Shown in pieces: positions 1 to 7,653 of a stretch of 64,000 bases of DNA. The stretch comes from Enhydrobacter aerosaccus (GTDB lineage: Bacteria > Pseudomonadota > Alphaproteobacteria > Reyranellales > Reyranellaceae): the NCBI GenBank assembly GCA_903832005.1, contig CAIKZO010000070.1, forward strand, positions 62,001-126,000. The letters run 5' to 3'. A model generated the notes under the pieces. The model was given only the letters and a program-made list of their open reading frames with translations, was not told the DNA's origin and made no database searches. The stretch's first letter is position 1. Each line of letters starts with the position of its first letter. The position numbers and the translations under genes were made by a program.

Positions 1-147
1 GACATAGCGGAGCTGGGCGCGGCTGAGATCGGGGAACGGACGCGAGGCGGGAAAGGCGTCCCAGTCGAACGTCTTCTCGGTGAAGAGGCCCATATGGGCG
101 CGCATATCGTCGGCAAGCGAGCTCGACTTGATCAGATTGTCCGGCAT
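1..147 (-). CDS. Partial CDS, unknown function (5' end only)
   Basis: The first 49 codons of a gene that continues past the left edge of the window. It starts with ATG at 147, preceded by a good Shine-Dalgarno (AGGAGGAAG) that decides the start. The N-terminus begins MPDNLIKSSSLADDMRAHMG and shows no signal peptide and no motif I recognise. It lies 30 bases downstream of the IclR regulator gene in the same direction, so it is probably the last visible member of the minus-strand catabolic operon. Its function cannot be judged from this fragment. Confidence 0.7.
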   Translation of the reverse strand, partial: MPDNLIKSSSLADDMRAHMGLFTEKTFDWDAFPASRPFPDLSRAQLRYV

Positions 148-177
148 GTCACTTCCTCCTTCTAGAGAAACTCGAAA

Positions 178-969
178 TCAACTCTTGCGCGCGAGCCAGC
201 GCGAGATCTCGCTGGCTGCGTTCAGAACGGCATCCTTGAGCGCGCCATGCATCGCCTGCTCGTCGATATGGGCATTGACGGCGGTGACGTTGATCGCCGC
301 CGCGACTTTTCCGGTGCCGTCGCGCACCGGAGCGGCGATGGCGCTGACGCCCGCCTCGAAGAAGGCCTGGCTCACGGCGTAGCCGCGCGCGCGGTCCTGG
401 GCGAGCAGCGCCTTCAGGGCCTTGAGCGACACCGGCGTCTGCGGCGTGAAGCGCACGAGCGGCTCCTTGCCGAACAGCGCGGCCAGTTCCTTGTCATCCA
501 TCTCGAAGATGGTCATGCGGCCCATGATCGTGGCATGGGCGGGAAAGCGCGTGCCGATGTTGACGCTGCTGGCGATCGTGCTGCGCGCGGGAAACCGCGC
601 GACATAGACGATCTCGCGCTTGTCGCGGATCGCCATGTGCGAGGAGAGCCCAGTCTCGTCGCGCAGCCGCTGCAGGATGGGCTGCGCCACCTCGACCATG
701 TCGAGCGAGGCGAGATACTCGAAGCCGCCGCGCAGCAGCGCCGGTCCCAGGGTGAAATGCCGCTTGTCCTCGTCACAGCGCACGTAATCCATCGACTGCA
801 GGGTCTGCAGCAGGCGGAACACTTTCGTACGCGGTAGCGATAGCGCTTTCGCGATCTCCGGCGCGGTGAAGCTGCGGTTCTCGCCGCCGAACAGCGACAG
901 GATGCCGAGCCCCTGCGCCAGCGCCGGCACGATGTACCTGTTCTCGGAGGGTGCGGCGGTGTCGGTCAT
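178..969 (-). CDS. IclR-family transcriptional regulator
   Basis: A 263-residue protein of normal IclR length. Residues 12-75 form the N-terminal winged helix-turn-helix, with PEIAKALSLPRTKVFRLLQTL as recognition region. The remainder is the ligand-binding domain, containing the usual GLSSHMAIRD and SAIAAPVRDGTGKVAAAINVT stretches. IclR proteins bind small, often aromatic, catabolites and control nearby catabolic operons as dimers. The start codon lies one base after the stop of the SDR gene, so the regulator is part of the operon it probably controls. Likely targets are the two palindromes between 6796 and 6830. The ligand is unknown. Confidence 0.93.
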   Translation of the reverse strand: MTDTAAPSENRYIVPALAQGLGILSLFGGENRSFTAPEIAKALSLPRTKVFRLLQTLQSMDYVRCDEDKRHFTLGPALLRGGFEYLASLDMVEVAQPILQRLRDETGLSSHMAIRDKREIVYVARFPARSTIASSVNIGTRFPAHATIMGRMTIFEMDDKELAALFGKEPLVRFTPQTPVSLKALKALLAQDRARGYAVSQAFFEAGVSAIAAPVRDGTGKVAAAINVTAVNAHIDEQAMHGALKDAVLNAASEISRWLARKS

Positions 970-970
970 G

Positions 971-1732
971 TCAGTTGAACACGAAGCCGCCGTTGACGGG
1001 CAGCAGCTGGCCGGTGACGAAGCCCGCGCCCTGCCCCAACAGGAACACGACCGCGCCTGTCACGTCGTCAGGATGCTGCAGCCGCTGCATGGCGCGGCCG
1101 GTGACATAGTGCTGCCGGCGCTCCTCGGGCACGTACTCGGTCGCCTCGACCTCCACCAGGCCGGGCGCGATGGCGTTCACGGCGATCTTGTCCGGTCCCA
1201 GCTCGCGCGCCAGCGAGCGCGTCATCGAGATCACGGCGCCTTTGCTCCCGACGTAATGCAGCAGGCGCGGCGCGCCCCACAAGGCGGTGTCCGAGGCGAT
1301 GTTGACGATGCGACCACCGACCGTGGAGCGGCGCAGCAGCGGCGCCATCGCCTTGGTCATCAGCCAGGTCCCGCGCACGTTGACGGCCATGACCTTGTCC
1401 CAGGTCTCGATGTCGATCTCCTCGAAGGTTTTGCCGCCGATGCCGGTGGCGATCGCGCCGTTGTTCACGAGACCATCGATCGCGCCACACTCGGCCGAAA
1501 TCTTGGCGGCAAACGCCTCGATCGACTTCGGGTCACCGAGATCGACAGAAGCGAACATGGCCTTCGCGCCGAGCTTTGCCGCAGTCGCCTCGCCCCACTC
1601 TCTATTGATGTCGGCGACAACGATCATGGCCGCTCCGGCCGCCGCACAGGCCTCAGCGAAGGCGCGGCCGAGGCCGCGGCCGGCGCCGGTGATCACGATG
1701 GTGCGGCCCTCCAGATTCATGGCGAGGCTCAT
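971..1732 (-). CDS. SDR-family NAD(P)-dependent oxidoreductase
   Basis: A 253-residue classical short-chain dehydrogenase. It shows the cofactor motif TGAGRGLG near residue 14, the NNGA motif and the catalytic Ser...Tyr-x3-Lys as YVGSK, followed by the SMTRSLARELGPDKIAVNAIAPG segment. I chose ATG 1732 because it overlaps the permease stop as ATGA; a second ATG at 1720 is possible. In this operon it probably oxidises a dihydrodiol or alcohol produced from the imported substrate. That role is inferred from the neighbouring Rieske oxygenase and ring-cleavage-type protein. Confidence 0.92.
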   Translation of the reverse strand: MSLAMNLEGRTIVITGAGRGLGRAFAEACAAAGAAMIVVADINREWGEATAAKLGAKAMFASVDLGDPKSIEAFAAKISAECGAIDGLVNNGAIATGIGGKTFEEIDIETWDKVMAVNVRGTWLMTKAMAPLLRRSTVGGRIVNIASDTALWGAPRLLHYVGSKGAVISMTRSLARELGPDKIAVNAIAPGLVEVEATEYVPEERRQHYVTGRAMQRLQHPDDVTGAVVFLLGQGAGFVTGQLLPVNGGFVFN

Positions 1733-2532
1733 GTGGCGAGCCGGGCGCGCGCCGGCAGGTAATGCAGCACGCGCCCCTCGATGGCGACGACGATGCCGTA
1801 GAGCGCGATGCCAATGAGAGTGAGCATGATGATGGTGACGAAGACCGCCGCTGTGTCGCCCGCGCCCTCGGCAAAGGCCAGCATGTAGCCGAGACCGATG
1901 TTGCCGCCGACCAGCTCGCCCACCAGCACGCCGATCACCGCGAGGGTGGCGGCGATGCGCAGGCCCGCGAACAGCGGCGGCAGGGCCGCCGGAAACTCGA
2001 TCTTCCAGAAGACCTGCAGGCGGTTGGCGGTGAAAGAGCGTGCCAGCCGCACGATGTCGGGATCGAGCGCGCGCACCGCGCCCAGCACGTTGATCATCAC
2101 CGGGAAGAAGACGATCAGCACGCAGACCAGGATCTTCGGATAGACCGTGTAGCCGAACCAGATGATGAACAGCGGCGCGAAGGCCACCTTGGGCGCGATC
2201 TGCAGCGCCAGGATATAGGGCGAGAGCACGAACTCGGCCGACGGCGACATGCCGAGCGCAAAGCCGCACAGGATGCCCAGCAGCACGCCCAGCACGAAGC
2301 CGACGCCCACCTGCATGGCGGTGATGCCGGTGTGAAAGAGCAAGTGATCGTGCGCCATCATGTGCAGGAACTGCTCCCACACCAGGCTGACCGGCGGGAT
2401 GATGAACGCCGGAATGCCGAACAGGCCCGGTCCCCACTGCCAGGCAGCCAGGAAGGCGACGAACAGCAGCGCGCTGCCCGCCATCATCTTGCGGACGCCC
2501 GGCTGCATCGCGAGGGAACCAGTCTTGCTCAT
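1729..2532 (-). CDS. ABC transporter permease, nitrate/sulfonate/taurine type
   Basis: A 267-residue inner-membrane permease with about six hydrophobic segments. It has the binding-protein-dependent transport signature near ARSFTANRLQVFWKIEFPAALPPLFAGLR, where an EAA-type loop contacts the ATPase. It belongs to the SsuC/TauC type. Its stop overlaps the next gene start by four bases, and the binding-protein gene ends 13 bases upstream. Together with the ATPase and binding protein it makes a complete importer. Co-transcription with a Rieske oxygenase suggests an aromatic or other small organic substrate rather than nitrate, but this is inference. Confidence 0.93.
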   Translation of the reverse strand: MSKTGSLAMQPGVRKMMAGSALLFVAFLAAWQWGPGLFGIPAFIIPPVSLVWEQFLHMMAHDHLLFHTGITAMQVGVGFVLGVLLGILCGFALGMSPSAEFVLSPYILALQIAPKVAFAPLFIIWFGYTVYPKILVCVLIVFFPVMINVLGAVRALDPDIVRLARSFTANRLQVFWKIEFPAALPPLFAGLRIAATLAVIGVLVGELVGGNIGLGYMLAFAEGAGDTAAVFVTIIMLTLIGIALYGIVVAIEGRVLHYLPARARLAT

Positions 2533-2545
2533 TTTATGAACGGGC

Positions 2546-3535
2546 TCATTTGACGAACTGGTTGGTGTAGAGGTCGGTCACCGCCGTCTTGGACTTGATC
2601 AGCCCTTCCTTGACGTAGAAGTCCTGCAGCGCCGACAGCCGCGCCTCGTCCATCTCGCCCAGCACCTTCTGCCCGCCATAGACGTACTTGTTGTAGAGCT
2701 GGAACGAGAGGGTGACGAACGCCTCCTTGCCGGCCAGCTCCGGCGTCGCCTTCACGAAGTCGGCGGCGGCCGACGCCGGATCGGCCATGATGTCCTTCAT
2801 GCCCTTCAACGTCGCGGTCACGATCTTCTGCACGAGCTGCGGGTTCTTCTTGATCGTCTCGTCGGAGACGATGATCGCCTGCGCCATGCTCTTGAACAGC
2901 GAGTCGGACGGGATCACCTCGATGTTCTTCTTCGCCTCCATGACCAGCGCGGTCCAGTCGGGCGTGGAGGCAAAGGCGTCGGACTGGCCGGAGAGGAAGA
3001 GCTTCCACACGTTCACCGGGCCCGCGGCCTGGGCGTTGACGTCGTCCTTGCTCATGCCCTGGCTCGCCAGCATGCCAAGCAGCGCGAAGTAGGTCGTATC
3101 CTGGTAGGCCAGCACGGTGACCGTCTTGCCCTTGAGGTCCTTCACCGTGTGGAGGTTCTTGTCCTTGTCGAGCACGAGCTGCATCAGCGCGCCGCCGCCC
3201 AGCACCGCGACCGACTTCACCGGCACGCCGTTGGGCCGCACGATGATCGACGTGTCGCCGATGCCGCCGCCGACAACAGCGTTGCCCGCACCAACCTGCT
3301 TGGCGACATCGACGCCGCCCTTGGCGACCTGGAAGGTGATGTCCAGTCCCTCGGCCTTGAAGTAGCCGCGCTGCTTGGCGACCACGAAGGGACCGAAGGC
3401 CGGCAGCGAGATCGGTGCCGGCAGGAGATAGGTGACGTCCTCGGCCGATGCCGGCGCCACACCGCCCGCCATCAGTGCCGCCGCCGCGCAGATCCCCACA
3501 AGAATGCGTCTCAACATGCCAAGCCCCCTGTTCAT
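2546..3535 (-). CDS. ABC transporter periplasmic substrate-binding protein (NMT1/THI5-like)
   Basis: A 329-residue protein with a Sec signal peptide: MLRRILVG, a hydrophobic run, then a cleavage site after APASA. The mature protein has the two-lobe fold of NitT/TauT binding proteins, for example FGPFVVAKQRGYFKAEGLD near the N-terminus, and a GGxGD-like segment. The ATG at 3535 overlaps the ATPase stop (ATGA); a second ATG at 3517 starts closer to the signal peptide and is also possible. It should capture the substrate in the periplasm for the permease at 1729-2532. Confidence 0.92.
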   Translation of the reverse strand: MNRGLGMLRRILVGICAAAALMAGGVAPASAEDVTYLLPAPISLPAFGPFVVAKQRGYFKAEGLDITFQVAKGGVDVAKQVGAGNAVVGGGIGDTSIIVRPNGVPVKSVAVLGGGALMQLVLDKDKNLHTVKDLKGKTVTVLAYQDTTYFALLGMLASQGMSKDDVNAQAAGPVNVWKLFLSGQSDAFASTPDWTALVMEAKKNIEVIPSDSLFKSMAQAIIVSDETIKKNPQLVQKIVTATLKGMKDIMADPASAAADFVKATPELAGKEAFVTLSFQLYNKYVYGGQKVLGEMDEARLSALQDFYVKEGLIKSKTAVTDLYTNQFVK

Positions 3536-4317
3536 GCCGCCGCTTGTTCGATCTGCAGCAGGTTCATCAATTGCACGATGTACGTCGCCACCTTCGGATG
3601 CTGGCGGCGCCTCATCGGATTGTCGCGATCGGAGATCTCGACCACGATCTCCTCGATGATGCGGCCCGGCCGCTGGCTCATCACCAAGATGCGGTCCGAC
3701 ATCGCCACCGCCTCGACGAGATCGTGCGTGATCAGCAGCGCCGTCTTGCCGGTATCGGCCAGGGTGCGGCCGAGATCCTGCTGCAGCACCATCTTGGTCT
3801 GCGCGTCGAGCGCCGAGAACGGCTCGTCCATCAGCAGCACCGTGGGATCGACCGCGAGCGTACGCGCAAGCGCCGCGCGCTGGCGCATGCCACCCGAGAG
3901 CTGGTGCGGATAGTGATGGGCGAAGTCGGGCAACCGGCACTTGGCCAGCAGGTCGAGCGCACGCTTGCGGCGCTCGCCGCCCGCCACGCGCTGGATCTCC
4001 TGCCCAAGCTCGACGTTCTCGACGATCGTGCGCCATGGCAGCAGCAGGTCCTTCTGCAGCATGAAGGCCACGTGCTTGTTGGGTTTGGTGACCAGCTCGC
4101 CATCGACCCGCACCTCGCCCGACGAGGCGGGATCGAGGCCGGAGCCCATGTTGAGCAAGGTGCTCTTGCCGCAGCCCGACGGGCCGATCAGCGACACGAC
4201 CTCGCCGTCGGCAATGGCAAGGCTGACGCCCTCGACCGCCACGACGAACCCACCCTGCCGTGGGTTGGCGAAGCGCTTGGTGACGTCGCGGAATTCGAGG
4301 CGCGTCGTGGCAGCCAT
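3532..4317 (-). CDS. ABC transporter ATP-binding protein (SsuB/TauB type)
   Basis: A 261-residue cytoplasmic ATPase. It has Walker A GPSGCGKSTLL, the signature LSGGMRQRAALAR, Walker B VLLMDEPFSALD and the switch His in LLITHDL. The start at 4317 (MAATTRLEFRDVTKRF) is preferred to the longer open frame because it follows the VOC gene stop by two bases. It energises the importer formed with the neighbouring permease and binding protein. Confidence 0.94.
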   Translation of the reverse strand: MAATTRLEFRDVTKRFANPRQGGFVVAVEGVSLAIADGEVVSLIGPSGCGKSTLLNMGSGLDPASSGEVRVDGELVTKPNKHVAFMLQKDLLLPWRTIVENVELGQEIQRVAGGERRKRALDLLAKCRLPDFAHHYPHQLSGGMRQRAALARTLAVDPTVLLMDEPFSALDAQTKMVLQQDLGRTLADTGKTALLITHDLVEAVAMSDRILVMSQRPGRIIEEIVVEISDRDNPMRRRQHPKVATYIVQLMNLLQIEQAAA

Positions 4318-4319
4318 GC

Positions 4320-5201
4320 TCAGGCGCCCTGCTTCTGGCGACGCGTGGTGCCGTCGATGCCACCGACCACCGCCCATTCGGCGAACATCTCGGGGCTCGG
4401 CGTGAAGTCGCGCGGCACCCACTTCTCGGTCAGCACGTCCTCGTCGGCGTAATACTCGACCAGCCCGCCGGCCGGCGACTTGAAGTACCAGAACATTGCC
4501 GAGGAAATCGGATGCCGGCCCGGGCCGATCTGCGTATCCCAGCCGTGCCGCGCCATGGCGAGACCGCCACCGATCACCTCGTGCAGGTCGCGCACGGCGA
4601 AGGCCACATGATTGAGCCCGCGCTTGCCGTCGGGCAGCTGCAGCAGGAAGAGATCGTGATGCCCGCCGCGCGCCGCGCAGCGCAGAAACACGCCGCGGCC
4701 GGGATAGCGGTCGGAAACGTGGAAGCCGAGCTTCTCGTAGAATATGGTCATCTCGGCGAGCTTGTCGGTGAAGAAGACGACATGGCCGACCTCGACCGGC
4801 TCGGCGCGATCGTAGACCGGGCTCGGCGTGTCGATGCGCGCGGCATGGCCCCAGACATTGGCCGGCGTGCCTTCGACAGTGACCGGCCGCTTGCGGGAAA
4901 TGCGGAAACCCAGCCCGATGCCGGTGGGATCGACCTTGGGCACGGAACCGAGCGCAGCCAGATCGGCCTCGCTCGACACGCCCCAGATCACTTCACGCAG
5001 GGTTGGACCGGCCTCGACGGCCGGCGGGAGCGCGGCATCGTCCGACTTGCGCACCATGACCTCGCAGCCGTTCAGGCTCTCGAAGTCGAGGCCCGTTTCG
5101 TCCCCGCGCACGAGCTTCAGGCCCCAGTCGAGGAAGAAGCGCTTGCACCCTTCCAGATCGTCGACGCCGTAGGTGATGCGGTCGATGCCCTCGATGCTCA
5201 T
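4320..5201 (-). CDS. VOC-family protein, extradiol dioxygenase-like
   Basis: A 293-residue protein with two tandem vicinal-oxygen-chelate modules, at about residues 4-110 and 140-265. Candidate metal ligands in the second module are His in VEVGHVVFF, His in LNHVAFAV and Glu in GGLVEYYAD, the layout seen in extradiol ring-cleavage dioxygenases. The start overlaps the oxygenase stop as ATGA. In context it is the likely ring-cleavage step after ring hydroxylation by the Rieske enzyme. A glyoxalase-type or isomerase activity cannot be excluded. Confidence 0.88.
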   Translation of the reverse strand: MSIEGIDRITYGVDDLEGCKRFFLDWGLKLVRGDETGLDFESLNGCEVMVRKSDDAALPPAVEAGPTLREVIWGVSSEADLAALGSVPKVDPTGIGLGFRISRKRPVTVEGTPANVWGHAARIDTPSPVYDRAEPVEVGHVVFFTDKLAEMTIFYEKLGFHVSDRYPGRGVFLRCAARGGHHDLFLLQLPDGKRGLNHVAFAVRDLHEVIGGGLAMARHGWDTQIGPGRHPISSAMFWYFKSPAGGLVEYYADEDVLTEKWVPRDFTPSPEMFAEWAVVGGIDGTTRRQKQGA

Positions 5202-6232
5202 TGGATCGGCTGCCCCGCGGCTTCGAGCGCCTTGAGCTGCGCTTCGGCCTTCACCCGGAAGGCGCGGCGCAGGCGGGCGACGCCCATGTCGTGCTGGTAG
5301 AGGTTCTCGCGCTGGTTGGCGTCGGGCTCGAACTGCTCGAGCATCACGCGATCCTGTTCGAGCACCTTCCAGTGCCGCGCCTCGAGGCGGTTCTTGTAGA
5401 GGAAGCGCCAGGTGTCGCGCTGCCAGCCCTCGACCTTGCGGCAGCGCCAGTGGAAGACGGCAGCGCAGGTGTCGCTGATCGGCGTATAGGCGCCGATGAT
5501 GTGGAAGTTGCCGCCCGGGCCACCGGTCGCGGGATAGGGAATCTCGAGCCGCATCCAGTGCACGCCGGTGTCGAGGAACTCGGTCCAGTCGAAGTTGACG
5601 TTGCGCTGGCCCTGCTTCTCGAAGACGAAGCCGGTCGACGTGTCGCGGATCTGGAAAGTCGCGGTCGTGTCGCCGAACGACATGGAGTGCGACTGCTTGT
5701 GCAGGAAGGTCCCGTGCATCGGGTCCATGACGTTGTCGTAGACGTAGCGATAGTCGCCGCCCCATTCGCAGTAGCAGAGGAAGGCGCTGAACTCGGGCGA
5801 GGTCAGCTGCTCGGGGAACTGCAGCTCGATCGGCTCGGGATGCAGCGCATCGCCGGCATAGGCGAAGATCACGCCGGCGCGCTCCTGGGTCGGGAACGAC
5901 TTCACGCACTTCTTGCCTTCGAGCTTGCTGCCCGGTGCACCCGGCACTGATAGGACAGTGCCGTCCTTGCCCACCTGCACACCGTGATAGCCGCAGGCGA
6001 TACGGTCGCCCATCGCGATACCGAGCGACAGCGGCGCGCCGCGATGCGGGCAGTGATCCTCGAGCATCACCGGCGTGCCGCTCTCGTCGCGCCACAGCAC
6101 GACCTTGAGGCCAAGGCGACGCAGCGAGATCGGCTTCTCACTGAGGAAGTGCGACGGGCAGATCGGGTACCAGATGTTCCGCACGCCCTTGGTGAGGAGA
6201 GTGTTGATGGCCTGGGTGGTTGCCGCTGTCAT
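5198..6232 (-). CDS. Rieske non-heme iron oxygenase, oxygenase subunit
   Basis: A 344-residue aromatic-ring-hydroxylating oxygenase. The Rieske [2Fe-2S] ligands are visible as CPHRGAPLSLG (Cys-x-His) and CGYHG (Cys-x2-His) around residues 60-85. The mononuclear iron site lies near DNVMDPMHGTFLH, with the bridging Asp. The start at 6232 (MTAATTQAINTLL) follows the stop of the small upstream gene by 11 bases. No reductase or ferredoxin partner is encoded nearby, so electrons must come from elsewhere in the genome. The substrate is unknown; the size and context fit demethylases or hydroxylases of aryl compounds. Confidence 0.93.
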   Translation of the reverse strand: MTAATTQAINTLLTKGVRNIWYPICPSHFLSEKPISLRRLGLKVVLWRDESGTPVMLEDHCPHRGAPLSLGIAMGDRIACGYHGVQVGKDGTVLSVPGAPGSKLEGKKCVKSFPTQERAGVIFAYAGDALHPEPIELQFPEQLTSPEFSAFLCYCEWGGDYRYVYDNVMDPMHGTFLHKQSHSMSFGDTTATFQIRDTSTGFVFEKQGQRNVNFDWTEFLDTGVHWMRLEIPYPATGGPGGNFHIIGAYTPISDTCAAVFHWRCRKVEGWQRDTWRFLYKNRLEARHWKVLEQDRVMLEQFEPDANQRENLYQHDMGVARLRRAFRVKAEAQLKALEAAGQPIQ

Positions 6233-6243
6233 GGGTCGGTCCT

Positions 6244-6462
6244 CTAGGCGCCGAGGCGCTTCATCTCTTTCTGGAACAGCTCGGGCGTCCAGCCCGCGCC
6301 GTTGGGCGACGGCACGCCGGCCTCGTTCAGTTTCCCGACGAGTCCCGCCAAGTCGTGCACGCCGGCGGCGAAGGCGCGCTCGATCGCATCGCCCAGCAGG
6401 TTCTGGTAGTCGTCCGGCTCGCGGTCGCGCGCCTGGTGCGGATTGAGATAAGGCTGGTTCAT
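6244..6462 (-). CDS. Small protein with recombinase-like helix-turn-helix motif
   Basis: A 72-residue protein in the oxygenase operon. Its C-terminal half (LVGKLNEAGVPSPNGAGWTPE) resembles the helix-turn-helix of serine recombinases (LN..G...P.G..W), but no catalytic recombinase domain is present. The ATG at 6462 shares one base with the stop of the upstream gene; a GTG at 6465 is possible. Small proteins of this kind next to Rieske oxygenases may be regulatory or accessory subunits. That is inference, and the molecular function is not known. Confidence 0.75.
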   Translation of the reverse strand: MNQPYLNPHQARDREPDDYQNLLGDAIERAFAAGVHDLAGLVGKLNEAGVPSPNGAGWTPELFQKEMKRLGA

Positions 6463-6788
6463 CACTTACCCCCTTGGCGCACACGTTCCTTGATGCGCTC
6501 GCGGACCGGGACGAAATCGTAGGCGGGATAGCACTCGGTGCGGAACACGCCCCACGCCGACCGTTCGAGCTCGACATTGACCTCGGCCAGCTTTGACGCC
6601 GGCAGCCGCAGGGTCACGATTTGGCCGAAGCCCATCGCCACCGTCCACGAGACGATCTCCACCCCTTCGGGCGGGAAGCGGTCCCACCAGCCGGCGTCCT
6701 TCAGCTTGGTCTGGACCGCGTCGAGATTGTTCGACTGGTCGTGCCGCAGGAATACCGTCAGCAGCATGGTCTCGGGCGGTGCGCTCAT
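6462..6788 (-). CDS. Small hypothetical protein, first gene of the oxygenase operon
   Basis: A 108-residue protein that I do not recognise. It has no signal peptide or membrane segment. The predicted alternation of strands and helices (MLLTVFLRHDQ, helix, VEIVSWTVAMGFGQIVTLRLPASKLAEVNVELE, helix) suggests a ferredoxin-like or dimeric alpha/beta-barrel fold; that is inference. I chose ATG 6788; GTG 6794 is the alternative. It heads the ten-gene minus-strand operon, directly downstream of the promoter region with two IclR-like palindromes. Confidence 0.75.
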   Translation of the reverse strand: MSAPPETMLLTVFLRHDQSNNLDAVQTKLKDAGWWDRFPPEGVEIVSWTVAMGFGQIVTLRLPASKLAEVNVELERSAWGVFRTECYPAYDFVPVRERIKERVRQGGK

Positions 6789-6795
6789 CGTCACT

Positions 6796-6830
6796 GTTCC
6801 ATTAGTGAAACGACAGTTCTTATTTGAACT
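6796..6830. promoter_or_regulatory. Two candidate IclR-family operators in the divergent promoter region
   Basis: Two palindromes with the same 5-6-5 layout lie between the divergent genes. GTTCC-ATTAGT-GAAAC is at 6796-6811 (imperfect) and AGTTC-TTATTT-GAACT is at 6815-6830 (perfect arms). Their centres are 19 bases apart, close to two helical turns. GTTC/GAAC arms fit the general operator style of IclR-type regulators, and an IclR gene is in the operon. Binding is inferred. Confidence 0.5.
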
Positions 6831-6873
6831 ACGCTACGGACCGGCTAGGCTGTTGTCAAAGGAAAGAGTCGCC

Positions 6874-7653
6874 ATGGATCTGGGATTGAGAGGCCGCACG
6901 GCCATCGTTTGCGCCGCCAGCAAAGGCTTGGGCCGCGCTTGCGCCGAAGCGCTGGCCGCCGAAGGGGTCGGCCTCGTGCTGAACGCCCGCAGCGCCGGGC
7001 CGCTGGAGAAAGCAGCTGCGGAAATTGCGCAAACCCACAATGTCTCCGTCGTCCCGGTCGCGGGCGACATCGCCGATGCCGAGGTGCGCGCCGCTATCCT
7101 GGCCGCAGCACCCGCGCCCGACATCCTGGTGAACAACGCGGGCGGTCCCTCGCCCGGCAAGCTGAAAAGCTTCACGGCCGAGGACTGGGCCAAGGCGCTC
7201 GAGGGCAACCTGCGCGCGCCGGCGGCAATGATGGCCGCGGTGCTGGAGGGCATGGCAGCGCGAGGCTTCGGCCGCGTGATCAACATCACCTCGAGCGTCG
7301 TGCGTCACCCGATCGACGTGCAGGGCCTCAGCGCCGCCGCGCGCGCCGGCCTGCACGGGCTGGTGAGCACCTTGGTGCGCGAGCACGTGGGCCGCAACGT
7401 CACGATCAACAACATCCTGCCCGGCCCCTTCGCGACCGACCGGCTGATCAGCAACTTCACCTTTCAGGCCAAGCAGAAGGGCATCACGCCCGACGAAGCG
7501 CTGGCCGCGCGCCGCGCCGAGTTGCCGGCCAAGCGCTTCGGCGAGCCGCTCGAGGTAGGCCGGCTCTGTGCCTATCTGTGCAGCGCCCACGCGGGCTACA
7601 TCTCGGGCCAAAGCATCGGCATCGACGGCGGCGCGCACCCGCAGATTCTCTAG
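6874..7653 (+). CDS. SDR-family protein with atypical active site
   Basis: A 259-residue short-chain dehydrogenase relative, divergent from the oxygenase operon and sharing its promoter region. The cofactor motif is CAASKGLG instead of TGxxxGxG. NNAGG and the Ser of NITSSV are present. The catalytic YxxxK is absent: the aligned segment reads GLSAAARAGLHGL, with Ser and Arg at the positions normally held by Tyr and Lys. A known side branch of bacterial SDRs has this pattern. The start ATG 6874 has a GGAAAGAG ribosome-binding site. The 3' end overlaps the convergent transporter gene by four bases. Confidence 0.9.
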   Translation: MDLGLRGRTAIVCAASKGLGRACAEALAAEGVGLVLNARSAGPLEKAAAEIAQTHNVSVVPVAGDIADAEVRAAILAAAPAPDILVNNAGGPSPGKLKSFTAEDWAKALEGNLRAPAAMMAAVLEGMAARGFGRVINITSSVVRHPIDVQGLSAAARAGLHGLVSTLVREHVGRNVTINNILPGPFATDRLISNFTFQAKQKGITPDEALAARRAELPAKRFGEPLEVGRLCAYLCSAHAGYISGQSIGIDGGAHPQIL

